The translations under genes and the position numbers were made by a program. A stretch of DNA of 31,956 nucleotides from an uncultured Collinsella sp. (lineage in GTDB: Bacteria > Actinomycetota > Coriobacteriia > Coriobacteriales > Coriobacteriaceae). Below are positions 16,967 through 24,481 of this stretch, piece by piece (within the stretch, counting starts at the first letter, position 1; each line of letters starts with the position of its first letter). Below the pieces are notes generated by a model that was not told the DNA's origin, made no database searches, and saw only the letters and a list, made by a program, of their open reading frames with translations. The stretch lies in assembly GCA_900548255.1 (NCBI GenBank), contig URKH01000016.1, forward strand, positions 1 through 31,956, in the 5' to 3' direction.

Positions 16967-18046
16967 CTAAATTCCCGCAAGCTCGCAGTAGCGGTCGACG
17001 TTGCTGGCAAACACCATCTCCACAGCACCCTTCTGCACGGGCTCCGCCGGAGTTTTACCCCACAGCAAATACTCGCCCAAGGTCTTGGCACCACGGTAGG
17101 CCAAGCTCACCGGGTCCTTATAGACGATATTGGTAAAAATGCCACGGCGTAAGGCCAGGGCGCTCTCGGGGAACAGGTCGTTGCCGATCACCATGACCTT
17201 GCCGGCCTTGCCGCTCGAAACAAGCGCATCGGCGACCACCTCGGAACCAACGGCAAAAACGCTACAGATGAGCTCGGGAGCATCCGGCGCACTCAAGCGC
17301 TGCTCAAGCTCGCGCTCGAGCTGTTTGACTTGCGCATGGGCACCGGCAAGGTCCTCAACCCGCCATGGAATATCGTGCTCGCGCAGGTAATTATGAAAGG
17401 CGCGGGCGGTCAGATAGTGCGAGTCGGTATAAGGGTCGCCCGCCAACAGGAGCACGCGGGCGTCAGCCCCAGAAGCGTGGACCAGATTTGCCGCCTGCTC
17501 CGCCATAAGACTGCCCGCCGCGGAATAGTCCGCCAGACTGGCACCCAGGCGATCGAGGTGCGGGCGGTCGCCGTCTACGAGCTCGATTGTCACGCCCGCC
17601 TCGGCAATCTGCCTCAAGAGCTCGGTTGCGCGGTCATCGCCCGGAACATAGGCAAGCAGGCCATCAATCTTCTCGCCCACCTGCAGACGCTCATCAATCT
17701 GCTCGAGCGCATCGGCGTAGCCACCCACGCCAAATTCAACGCGCTCAACCGTAATGCCCTGATCGATGACCTCCTGCTCAAAGCGGTTGCAGCCTTCCCA
17801 AAGGTAACGGAAAAAGTACGCCCCCTCGCGCGATGCGCGGGGCAGGCAAAACACCAAGTTGATATCCTTGCGGCGCAGGCTCGAGGCACTTGTGTTGCGG
17901 TGGTAACCCATGGCCTCGGCCTTGGCATTCACCTTGGCACGCACGGATTCGCTCACGCCGGCCTTGCCCGTCAGGGCCTTATGCACGGTATTGATGGAAA
18001 CGCCAAGCTCGGCGGCTATGTCCTTCATGGTTACGCGAGCGCTCAT
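16967..18046 (-). CDS. LacI-family regulator, probable repressor of the pectin/galacturonate genes
   Basis: A 359-residue LacI-family protein. The N-terminal helix-turn-helix is MKDIAAELGVSINTVHKALTGKAGVS (about 7-32), with the unusual VHKAL in place of the common VSRVL in the recognition helix. A hinge with ASSLRR and a periplasmic-binding-protein-like effector domain follow (LVFCLPRASREGAYFF to the end). It is on the same strand as and directly upstream of uxaC but has its own terminator. GGTGAACGTTCACC palindromes before uxaC, the symporter and GH105 are the likely targets, because they have the LacI-family central CG and no other regulator is nearby. No copy lies before its own start, so autoregulation is not expected. 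The effector is probably galacturonate or a derivative (inference). A CGGAG ribosome site precedes the ATG. Confidence 0.88.
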   Translation of the reverse strand: MSARVTMKDIAAELGVSINTVHKALTGKAGVSESVRAKVNAKAEAMGYHRNTSASSLRRKDINLVFCLPRASREGAYFFRYLWEGCNRFEQEVIDQGITVERVEFGVGGYADALEQIDERLQVGEKIDGLLAYVPGDDRATELLRQIAEAGVTIELVDGDRPHLDRLGASLADYSAAGSLMAEQAANLVHASGADARVLLLAGDPYTDSHYLTARAFHNYLREHDIPWRVEDLAGAHAQVKQLERELEQRLSAPDAPELICSVFAVGSEVVADALVSSGKAGKVMVIGNDLFPESALALRRGIFTNIVYKDPVSLAYRGAKTLGEYLLWGKTPAEPVQKGAVEMVFASNVDRYCELAGI

Positions 18047-18143
18047 GGGGTTACTCCGTTATAGATAAGTTGCCAATTAACAGTACAGGTAACGATACCC
18101 CAAAATCACCCTTCAACTCGCCACGCTCGCCCCCAAATGTGCA

Positions 18144-18177
18144 AAGCGCCCCGCGAACGGATGCTCGCGGGGCGCTT
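18144..18177 (-). terminator. Hairpin ending the feo locus
   Basis: AAGCGCCCCGCGA and TCGCGGGGCGCTT form a perfect 13-bp stem with an 8-nt loop, 12 bp past the stop of the small FeoB-associated gene. The T-tract after it is weak. Confidence 0.7.
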
Positions 18178-18189
18178 GGATGACGGACC

Positions 18190-18390
18190 TTACTTGATAC
18201 CGCGGCCCAAGTCTTCGGCAATTTTGTCCACGCCCTTAAGTGCGGCGCAGGTCTTTTTGTTGGAACAATGTCCTGTGCAAACGCCACCTTGAGCGCAGTC
18301 GGCGCAGGTGCCCTTGCGATAAATGCGCACGCACACGGCGACAAACGCAATACCGATAATAGCCAGTACAACAATATCGATAGGTGCCAT
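18190..18390 (-). CDS. FeoB-associated Cys-rich membrane protein
   Basis: A 66-residue protein with one N-terminal membrane helix (IDIVVLAIIGIAFVAVCVRIY, about 4-24) followed by a Cys-rich stretch, GTCADCAQGGVCTGHCSNKKTC, with six cysteines. This is the pattern of the small FeoB-associated proteins found after feoB in Gram-positive bacteria, thought to assist ferrous iron transport at the membrane (a FeoC-like role, not proven). It lies 175 bp after feoB, beyond a terminator-like hairpin, so it may be expressed at a lower level or from its own promoter. Confidence 0.82.
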   Translation of the reverse strand: MAPIDIVVLAIIGIAFVAVCVRIYRKGTCADCAQGGVCTGHCSNKKTCAALKGVDKIAEDLGRGIK

Positions 18391-18503
18391 AGCAAGCCTC
18401 CTCTAGTTAACCATCACTTACTTTACCCCATTCTCCACCTGCCAATAAGGGACAGGTATATTTTGGTCGGTTTTATCTGCGGAAACGCCATATCTCCCTC
18501 ACC

Positions 18504-18536
18504 AAAAAGCCCGAGTGTCGCTGGGACACCCGGGCT
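18504..18536 (-). terminator. Terminator after feoB
   Basis: AGCCCGAGTGTC and GACACCCGGGCT pair with one mismatch and a 5-nt loop, followed on the minus strand by five T. It lies about 30 bp past the feoB stop. Confidence 0.85.
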
Positions 18537-18565
18537 CGTGGAAAGGGGCTGATCCTTATTCGGAC

Positions 18566-20893
18566 TTAAGCGGAAACTGCAGCGGAAGCGGTGTTGGTCT
18601 CGTCCTCGTCGGTCCAAGCGTGCTTGGGCATGGGACGGAAGATCTGGAAGAGCATCGCAACCAGCAGAACGATGGCTACAACCGTCCAAATACCAAACTG
18701 GCCAAGGACAAGCAGGTTGTAGAACTGGTTGATGAACAGGCCGATCACCCAGGCAAAGGCGCACTCGTAGCCAATGGCAATCGCGGTCCACTTGCCGGAG
18801 TCCATCTGGTTGCGGATAGTGCCCATGGCGGCAAAGCACGGGGCGCACAGCAGGTTAAAGGCGCCAAAGGCAACGCAAGCGCCCATGGTGGGGAACATGC
18901 CCGCAAACGCGGTCCACAGGCTCGGGTCGGTCTCGGCGGCGTCGGCAACGGACAGCAGCGAGCCGGCGGTGGCGACGACGTTCTCCTTGGCGACAAGTCC
19001 AGAGACAGTCAGCGCGGTGGCCTGCCAGGTGCTAAAGCCGAGCGGGGCGAAGATCCAAGCGACCAGGTTGCCCAGCATGGCGAGCACGGAGTAGTCCATA
19101 AACTCCTCAGGGATGCCGTCCATCGCAGGCAGGAAGCCGAAGGAACCGTTGTAGCTACCAAAGTTGGAGAGGAACCAAACCACGACGGTGGACGCGAAGA
19201 TGACCGTGCCGGCCTTCTTGATAAAGGCCCAGCAGCGCTCCCATACATGCAGCGCCCAAGAGCGGATTGCCGGGAAGTGATAGGCGGGAAGCTCCATAAC
19301 GAACGGCGTCGGGCGACCGGCGAAGAGCTTGGTCTTCTTGAGCATGAGGCCCGAGGCGATGACGGCAAAGACGCCCAAGAAGTAGAACAGCGGGCTGATC
19401 CATGCGGCGGTGGTGGAAGAATCGCCGATGATGGAACCCATGAGCAGAGCGATGATCGGCAGCTTGGCGCCACAGGGAATGAACGTGGTGGTCATGACCG
19501 TCATGCGGCGGTCCTTCTCGTTCTCGATGGTCTTGGTGGCCATGACGCCGGGGACGCCGCAGCCCGAGGACACGAGCATGGGGATGAAGGACTTACCGGA
19601 CAGGCCAAAGCGGCGGAACACGCGGTCCATGATGAAGGCGACGCGGGCCATGTAGCCGCAGTCCTCCAAGAAAGACAGCATCACGAACAGCAGGAACATC
19701 TGCGGCACGAAGCCGAAGATGGCGCCCAGACCGCCGACGATACCGTCACAGACCAGCGAATCGACCAGGCCACCGTCCTCGGTGCCGCCCGCCACAAGGG
19801 CATCGTGCACCACGGTGGTAATACCCGGAACATAGGGGCCGTACTGCGCCGGGTCGATCGAGTCGGCGGCGTCACCCGCAGCCTCGACAGCTGCGTCGTA
19901 GGCGTCACGGCCCTGGCCGAGCACATACCAACCGTCGGTGCCAAAGAGCTGGTCGTTGGTGAAGTCGGTTACCGTGCCGCCCAAGGTGGAAACGGCGATG
20001 TAGTACACGCAGAACATGATGACTACGAAGATCGGCAGGCCCAGGATACGGTTGGTAACCACACGGTCGATCTTCTCGGAGGTGCTCATCTTGGCCGGAG
20101 CCTTGGTGAGGCACTCGTCAATGATGTGGGCAATGACGCCGTAGCGCTCGCCGGTGATGATGGACTCGGCGTCGTCGTCGCAGTCCTGTTCGCACTGGGC
20201 GACCAGCTGCTCCACGCGAGCGGCCTTCTCCTTAGTGAGGTTGATGAGCTTGCAGGCGTCCGCGTCGCGCTCAAACAGCTTAACGGCGTAGTAGCGACGC
20301 TTGTTGGCGGGAACGCTCGCAGGCAGGTTATTCTCGATGTGGTCCAGAACGTCCTCGATGGAGGAATCGAACTTGTGCTCCGGCACCTGGCCCTTGGAAG
20401 CAGCGGACTTCTTGACCTGCTCGAACAGCTCCTTGATGCCCTTGTTCTTAAGAGCCGAGATCATCATGACCGGACAGCCGAGCTTCTTGGAGAGCTTGTC
20501 CGTGTCGATCTTGTCGCCGTTCTTCTCGACCAAGTCGGCCATGTTGAGGGCGACGACCACGGGCAGGCCGGTCTCGATAACCTGAAGCGCCAGGTACAGG
20601 TTGCGCTCGAGGTTGGTGGCGTCGACCACCTGGACGACGACATCGGGCTCGCCGCTCATGAGGTAATCGCGCGAGCATTGCTCCTCGGGGCTGTAGGGGG
20701 AAAGCGAGTAGATGCCAGGGAGGTCTGTGATGGTAACGTTCTTGTCGCTTAGGAGCTTGGCCTCCTTTTTCTCAACCGTGACGCCGGGCCAGTTGCCAAC
20801 GTAGCCGTTGGCGCCCGTGATCAGGTTGAAAAGCGTGGTCTTGCCACAGTTGGGGTTACCCGCCAGCGCGACATGGATCTGAGAATCCGCCAT
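18566..20893 (-). CDS. feoB: Ferrous iron transporter FeoB
   Basis: A 775-residue FeoB, the GTPase-linked membrane transporter for Fe(II). The N-terminal G domain has GNPNCGKTT (G1, 12-20), TDLPGIYSL (G3) and LNMAD (G4). After a helical spacer come the membrane segments with both gate motifs: MLVSSGCGVPGVMATKTI, with the conserved Cys, and GLVAKENVVAT. Length is normal for the family. An AAGGAAGAAGGA ribosome site precedes the ATG. Two feoA genes lie upstream on the same strand, with a 123-bp gap containing a clear iron box and a hairpin, so feoB has its own iron-controlled input. A terminator follows. Confidence 0.96.
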   Translation of the reverse strand: MADSQIHVALAGNPNCGKTTLFNLITGANGYVGNWPGVTVEKKEAKLLSDKNVTITDLPGIYSLSPYSPEEQCSRDYLMSGEPDVVVQVVDATNLERNLYLALQVIETGLPVVVALNMADLVEKNGDKIDTDKLSKKLGCPVMMISALKNKGIKELFEQVKKSAASKGQVPEHKFDSSIEDVLDHIENNLPASVPANKRRYYAVKLFERDADACKLINLTKEKAARVEQLVAQCEQDCDDDAESIITGERYGVIAHIIDECLTKAPAKMSTSEKIDRVVTNRILGLPIFVVIMFCVYYIAVSTLGGTVTDFTNDQLFGTDGWYVLGQGRDAYDAAVEAAGDAADSIDPAQYGPYVPGITTVVHDALVAGGTEDGGLVDSLVCDGIVGGLGAIFGFVPQMFLLFVMLSFLEDCGYMARVAFIMDRVFRRFGLSGKSFIPMLVSSGCGVPGVMATKTIENEKDRRMTVMTTTFIPCGAKLPIIALLMGSIIGDSSTTAAWISPLFYFLGVFAVIASGLMLKKTKLFAGRPTPFVMELPAYHFPAIRSWALHVWERCWAFIKKAGTVIFASTVVVWFLSNFGSYNGSFGFLPAMDGIPEEFMDYSVLAMLGNLVAWIFAPLGFSTWQATALTVSGLVAKENVVATAGSLLSVADAAETDPSLWTAFAGMFPTMGACVAFGAFNLLCAPCFAAMGTIRNQMDSGKWTAIAIGYECAFAWVIGLFINQFYNLLVLGQFGIWTVVAIVLLVAMLFQIFRPMPKHAWTDEDETNTASAAVSA

Positions 20894-20913
20894 TCAATCC
20901 TTCTTCCTTGTGT

Positions 20914-20939
20914 GCCTGCGCTGCTTTCTCCGCGCAGGC
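20914..20939 (-). other. Hairpin in the feoB leader
   Basis: GCCTGCGC and GCGCAGGC form a perfect 8-bp stem around a 10-nt loop, between the iron box and the feoB ribosome site. It may stabilise or modulate the leader; no T-run follows, so it is not a classic terminator. Confidence 0.5.
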
Positions 20940-20968
20940 TGGATAATGTGCTTTAAAGTTGCTGCATT

Positions 20969-20988
20969 AAGTTAGGAATACCTAACTT
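20969..20988. promoter_or_regulatory. Iron box (DtxR/IdeR-like) upstream of feoB
   Basis: AAGTTAGGAATACCTAACTT is a perfect 8+8 palindrome around AATA, closely matching the TTAGG...CCTAA core of DtxR/IdeR-family operators. It overlaps the inferred promoter region of feoB, so repression in iron-replete cells is expected. The regulator gene is not in the window. Confidence 0.8.
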
Positions 20989-21016
20989 TACCTGCAGAAA
21001 TATACGCCGCAAGCCC

Positions 21017-21238
21017 TTAATGGACCTCTACGACGGCAGCCTCTTCCTTGCGGATGGAAAGCTCGTAGCCGCGTACGTTGATCTCGACCGGATCACCGAG
21101 CGGCGCAACCTTTACGACCTTGAATGAAGTGCCCTTGATGAGCCCCAGGTCCATAAGGTGGCGGCGCAGCGCGCCCTCACCGTGAAGCTTGACGATGGTA
21201 GAGCTCTCGCCTACCTTAACGTCACCCAACGTCTTCAT
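21017..21238 (-). CDS. feoA: FeoA-domain protein (second copy)
   Basis: A 73-residue SH3-like FeoA protein, thought to modulate FeoB GTPase or transport activity. The family core GEGALRRHLMDLGLIKGTSFKVVKVAPLGDPVEINVRGYELSIRKEEA is intact, ending in VVEVH. It lies 39 bp after the first feoA gene and 123 bp before feoB, with the iron box between it and feoB. Having two single-domain FeoA proteins beside one FeoB is common in Gram-positive anaerobes. Confidence 0.93.
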   Translation of the reverse strand: MKTLGDVKVGESSTIVKLHGEGALRRHLMDLGLIKGTSFKVVKVAPLGDPVEINVRGYELSIRKEEAAVVEVH

Positions 21239-21277
21239 CCTCTTGTCCCCCTTTCGGTTTTAATGAAATGCTGCGGA

Positions 21278-21520
21278 CTAACCGACGGTCATGATGTGCA
21301 TGGCAACCTTGGAATCGATGCCAAAACGTGCGCCCAGCACGGTGACGATGATATTGGCACCACTCGAGCTCACCACGTGAATCTCGCTGCCCTCGACAAA
21401 GCCGAGGTCCTTGAGGTGGTGCTTCATGTCCTGATTGCCCTTTACACGAGACACGTGCACGGTTTCGCCCGCCTTTACCATCGAGAGCGGCAAAGCCGGC
21501 ATCTGCGGTCCGCAAGACAT
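21278..21520 (-). CDS. feoA: FeoA-domain protein (first copy)
   Basis: An 80-residue FeoA-family protein, more divergent than its neighbour. QDMKHHLKDLGFVEGSEIHVVSSSGANIIVTVLGARFGIDSKVAMHIMTV shows the SH3-like FeoA fold. The N-terminus, MSCGPQMPALPLSMVKAGE, carries a Cys and a short extension. A TAGGAG site precedes the ATG. It is first in the feo transcript and lies behind a promoter flanked by a long inverted repeat. Its exact partner role with FeoB is not known. Confidence 0.88.
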   Translation of the reverse strand: MSCGPQMPALPLSMVKAGETVHVSRVKGNQDMKHHLKDLGFVEGSEIHVVSSSGANIIVTVLGARFGIDSKVAMHIMTVG

Positions 21521-21563
21521 GAGTGCGCTCCTAACGTCAGTTCGTCCTCAACATCGACGCAGC

Positions 21564-21617
21564 AAAAGTTAACCACGTCTATGTTCGCTATAGTAAACTA
21601 ACACGTGGTTAACTTTT
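21564..21617 (-). promoter_or_regulatory. feoA promoter framed by a perfect 15-bp inverted repeat
   Basis: AAAAGTTAACCACGT (21564-21578) and its exact complement (21603-21617) flank a 24-bp spacer that contains TATAG on the minus strand, a possible -10. Also in the spacer is TAGTTTACTA, a smaller palindrome. The arrangement suggests a regulator dimer pair across the promoter; it differs from the iron box before feoB. Confidence 0.6.
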
Positions 21618-21660
21618 TGAAAAGGGTCCCTATTCAGTTTTCGAAAAAGTTTCCCATACG

Positions 21661-21690
21661 AAACAAAAGAGGCGCCGCAAAGAGCGCCTC
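21661..21690 (-). terminator. Terminator of the HPr-like gene
   Basis: GAGGCGC and GCGCCTC pair around an 8-nt loop, followed on the minus strand by TTTTGTTT. It is about 46 bp past the HPr stop. Confidence 0.7.
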
Positions 21691-21696
21691 CCAGAG

Positions 21697-21727
21697 ATGT
21701 GACAAAGGGACTGTCCCTTTGTCACAT
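21697..21727. repeat. Perfect 14-bp hairpin after the HPr gene
   Basis: ATGTGACAAAGGGA and TCCCTTTGTCACAT are exact complements around CTG. It sits 9 bp from the HPr stop codon, ahead of the separate terminator. Its lack of a T-run and high symmetry suggest a dispersed palindromic repeat instead of a second terminator. Confidence 0.7.
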
Positions 21728-21735
21728 TGTTGCGT

Positions 21736-21984
21736 TTAGAGCGAGAGGTTTCTGATCGACGTGACACACGAAGCCTCGTCTACGCCCGAAACGCGAAAGA
21801 CGATGTCCTCGCCACATTCGCCGTAAAGCGCCATGAGGCCCATCACGTCACGGCCGTCGGTGTGGCGGTCGCCAATGCTGACCGACACGTCGCTACGATG
21901 CTTGGCAATGATGTCATAGAGCAGCGCAACCGGGCGGGCGTGTAGTCCCAACGGATCTTTAATCGTCTTTGTAAACTCGACCAT
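21736..21984 (-). CDS. HPr-like phosphocarrier with Asp at position 46
   Basis: An 82-residue HPr-family protein. The start MVEFTKTIKDPLGLHARP at 21984 is set by GGGAGGGG upstream and places the phosphoryl-accepting histidine at exactly H15, with R17 beside it. HPr passes phosphate from enzyme I to PTS sugar permeases. Around residue 46, where Firmicutes HPr has the HprK-regulated serine in KSIMG, this protein has RDVMGLMAL, so D46 replaces S46. It stands alone, with no enzyme I, HprK or PTS permease nearby. It may be a PTS carrier immune to serine phosphorylation or a regulatory HPr. Identity as HPr family is firm; function is inferred. Confidence 0.85.
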   Translation of the reverse strand: MVEFTKTIKDPLGLHARPVALLYDIIAKHRSDVSVSIGDRHTDGRDVMGLMALYGECGEDIVFRVSGVDEASCVTSIRNLSL

Positions 21985-22076
21985 GTCCCCTCCCACGACA
22001 TCACACATTCGGCCGGCAAACCCAGCCACGTGGTAGTTATTGTAGCGTTAGATGCTTATCGAGGGCCCCTCCGGAT

Positions 22077-22306
22077 ACCCCGTGGTCAAAAAGTGGCAAA
22101 TATGAGTACTGTTACAAATTTAGTAGCAGCAAAATCGAGAGCAAATTGCCTCCTTTGAGCGATTCGAAGAGGTTGAAAACCGTCAAACGCCCTTTAAAGG
22201 GGGTTATATAAATTGATTTTAAGCCCGTTTTTGCTCAGAACAGGCCGAAAAATATGACACCTCTTTTGCAACAGTACTCATATTTGGCATTTTTTGACCA
22301 CGGGGT
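22077..22306. mobile_element. 230-bp MITE-like element with 42-bp terminal inverted repeats
   Basis: The left end (22077-22118) starts ACCCCGTGGTCAAAAAGTGG, and the right end (22265-22306) is its inverted copy, matching at 39 of 42 positions. The interior of about 146 bp is AT-richer than its surroundings and has no convincing ORF. I see no clear target-site duplication. It fills most of the 421-bp gap between the HPr gene and the permease terminator. Size and ends fit a non-autonomous transposon; a structured regulatory RNA is an alternative. Confidence 0.7.
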
Positions 22307-22319
22307 CCAAAACCATGCC

Positions 22320-22356
22320 CCAAAACACAAAGGGAGGGGCCTCGTAAGGCCCCTCC
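22320..22356 (-). terminator. Terminator of the APC permease gene
   Basis: GGAGGGGCCT and AGGCCCCTCC pair as a 10-bp stem with a 4-nt loop (22333-22356), followed on the minus strand by CTTTGTGTTTT. It lies 49 bp past the permease stop. Confidence 0.85.
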
Positions 22357-22405
22357 TTAGGAAAGGGAATCGATTTATTCCACAGCCGTAGATTAATCCT
22401 AGCCG

Positions 22406-23869
22406 CTACTCCATCATGTCGAGGACGGAGGGGCGCAGCTCGCTCTCGGCGGCCTCGGGATCGGTCTCGCGCAGGCGGTTGATATAGCGGTTGTACCACA
22501 TCACGGCAAGGCCCAGGAAGACAACCACACCGCCAACGTTGTAGACCAGCGTCAGCCACAGCGGCTGATCGAGCGGGATGGTGCCGCAGACAAGCACAAA
22601 GCAGAAGACCACAAGCAGGAATGCGGCAACGACCAGACCAAAGCTGCGCGAGCCCATGCGGAAGTCACGGGGAGCGGCGTCGAAGTTCTTGCGCAGCATA
22701 AAGTAGGCAAGCAGGATCAGCAGCGGCGGGAGCAGAGCAGTGGCGGCCGTCATGTTGGTGACGATCATGAGCAGGTCGTCGAGGTTACCAGAGCCCAAGG
22801 CCGGGATGATCAGGATGGGGACGACGATGGCGAACTGCAGCCAAGCGGCGCGGGCGGGAATGCCGTGCTCGTTGAGCTCGACGATCTTGCTACCAAAGAC
22901 GCCCTTGGGGATCTCGGTGAAGAAGACCTTGATGGGAGCAGAGGTCCACATCATGAGGGAGCCCAGCGTGGCAGCGAGAAGGATCAGGCCAATGACGCGC
23001 GTGGACACTTCCATGGGAATGCCAAAGTGGGCAAAGACAGCGCCGAATACGTCGAAGATACCGGTGGAGATGGCAACGCCGCCCTCGGGAATGAACAGGT
23101 TGACCAGCAGCGAAGCGCCTGCGTACAGAAGGCCGATGGTCAGGCCGGCGATAACGACGGTGCGCACGAAGGCCTTGACGCCGCCCTTAAGGTCGTTAAG
23201 GAACACGCCGACAGACTCAGCGCCGCCAACGCCCTGGATGATCCAGGCAAGCGTACCGAAGAAGCCCCACATAGTTGCGAAGTTGCTCATGTCGGGAGCC
23301 ATGTTAGCGGGGGTAGGAGCCGTAGCGAACTCGACGCCGCCAAAGGCAGCAGCCAGGGACAGCAAGATGAACACGGCAGTCAGGCCGAGAGCCGCGGTCG
23401 AGCCGAAGGAGGAAATGGAGCCGATCCACTTAGCGCCCTTGGTCGAAACCCACGTGGCGATAGCAAAGACGACGATCTCGATAATGGTGATCCACAGCTG
23501 CGAGAGCTCGGCGTTGGCACCAAGGAACACGTAGCTCGCGTAGATGATGACGTTGGGCAGGACGGATGCAAAGTAGAACAGGTTAACGAACCAGTAGCTA
23601 AATGCCGTCAGGAACGCCCAGCGACCACCCATCGAAGTCTTAACCCATGCGTACACACCAGACTCGGAGTCCTTATTAAGACCGACAAACTCGGCGGTAA
23701 CCAGAGTATAGGGGACAAAGTACAAAAGTGTGGCGAAGAAGAACGACGGCGCAGCCGCCAAGCCGATGGCCGCGTTGTTGTTGATGATGTTCTTGATACC
23801 GAACACGGCGGCGACCGTCATGCCCAGCAGAGCGAACGAACCAATCGTTCCTCGTTTTTCAGAGCTCAT
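22406..23869 (-). CDS. APC-superfamily amino acid permease
   Basis: A 487-residue membrane protein of the amino acid-polyamine-organocation superfamily, with about twelve to fourteen hydrophobic segments. The first, GSFALLGMTVAAVFGIKNI, and the SESGVYAWVKTSMGGRWAFLTAFSYW segment are typical of the glutamate/GABA antiporter-like branch. The ATG at 23869 has GGGAGGGC upstream; an earlier ATG would overlap that site. Substrate cannot be read from sequence: glutamate, GABA or another amino acid is possible. No decarboxylase or other partner gene is adjacent, which weakens an acid-resistance role. It is a single-gene unit with its own terminator. Confidence 0.87.
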   Translation of the reverse strand: MSSEKRGTIGSFALLGMTVAAVFGIKNIINNNAAIGLAAAPSFFFATLLYFVPYTLVTAEFVGLNKDSESGVYAWVKTSMGGRWAFLTAFSYWFVNLFYFASVLPNVIIYASYVFLGANAELSQLWITIIEIVVFAIATWVSTKGAKWIGSISSFGSTAALGLTAVFILLSLAAAFGGVEFATAPTPANMAPDMSNFATMWGFFGTLAWIIQGVGGAESVGVFLNDLKGGVKAFVRTVVIAGLTIGLLYAGASLLVNLFIPEGGVAISTGIFDVFGAVFAHFGIPMEVSTRVIGLILLAATLGSLMMWTSAPIKVFFTEIPKGVFGSKIVELNEHGIPARAAWLQFAIVVPILIIPALGSGNLDDLLMIVTNMTAATALLPPLLILLAYFMLRKNFDAAPRDFRMGSRSFGLVVAAFLLVVFCFVLVCGTIPLDQPLWLTLVYNVGGVVVFLGLAVMWYNRYINRLRETDPEAAESELRPSVLDMME

Positions 23870-23947
23870 AAGCCCTCCCAATCATCCGTTATATCTCATC
23901 TAAAACCGTCCGGACTGCAAGCGCAATCGTGGACAGCACACCTGCTA

Positions 23948-24017
23948 GGGGGGATGGGGAAAAGGGAGTCAACAAAGCCATCCCCCTTAACGGCGCAAAG
24001 CAAACGTCCAAACGGAC
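23948..24017 (-). terminator. Two hairpins after ebgC
   Basis: Nearest the stop, CGTCC and GGACG pair around GTTT and are followed on the minus strand by TTTGCTTT. Further on, GGGGGATGG (23949-23957) and CCATCCCCC (23978-23986) form a 9-bp stem. Together they probably end the ebgAC transcript before the permease gene. Confidence 0.55.
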
Positions 24018-24022
24018 GAATA

Positions 24023-24478
24023 CTACTTGTTGGGGAAGGAATAACCTTCAACCGTCACGTGCAGTACCACGACGCGGGAATCCGCGGCATCGTCCACGAC
24101 ACGGTAGGCCTCGTCGATCTCGACGACGGCAACGCCGCCGGCGGGAATCGTCACGGTCTCCCCCGTACCCTCAAAGCGCTCACGATCATCGATATCGCTG
24201 TAGGCGCGCGTGCAGGTGAGGCCTGCCTTGGGGGCAACCTCGACGGTCAGGTCGCCGTCGAGCGGGGCGAGCACGGCATGGTAGCGACGGTGACCGACCA
24301 GATCGGCGGTTGCGGCCTCGCGGGCATAGACCCACCAGTACACCAACGAGTCGCCGATGGAGTACGCCACGTCGTGCTGCAGGTCGGCAACACCATCGAG
24401 CGCCTGTCCGGTACGCATCCACTTCTTGACGGACTTCATCTGGGCGTCGAAGTCGGCACGCGAGTTAAATACATGCAT
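24023..24478 (-). CDS. ebgC: YhcH/EbgC-family beta subunit of evolved beta-galactosidase
   Basis: A 151-residue member of the YhcH/YjgK/YiaL cupin-like family, close in length to E. coli EbgC (149). EbgC associates with EbgA and is needed for full beta-galactosidase activity. Cupin-type strands are visible (DLQHDVAYSIGDSLVYWWVYAREA; GGVAVVEIDEAYRVVDD). Its ATG lies 4 bp after the ebgA stop, and its AAGGAG ribosome site is in the last ebgA codons, so translational coupling is likely. The YhcH family also includes anomerases, so a sugar-mutarotation role is an alternative; the neighbour decides for EbgC. Confidence 0.88.
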   Translation of the reverse strand: MHVFNSRADFDAQMKSVKKWMRTGQALDGVADLQHDVAYSIGDSLVYWWVYAREAATADLVGHRRYHAVLAPLDGDLTVEVAPKAGLTCTRAYSDIDDRERFEGTGETVTIPAGGVAVVEIDEAYRVVDDAADSRVVVLHVTVEGYSFPNK

Positions 24479-24481
24479 GAC

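Noticed and set aside
22119..22264. A small gene inside the 230-bp element
   Set aside because: No frame of useful length with a ribosome site was seen on either strand.
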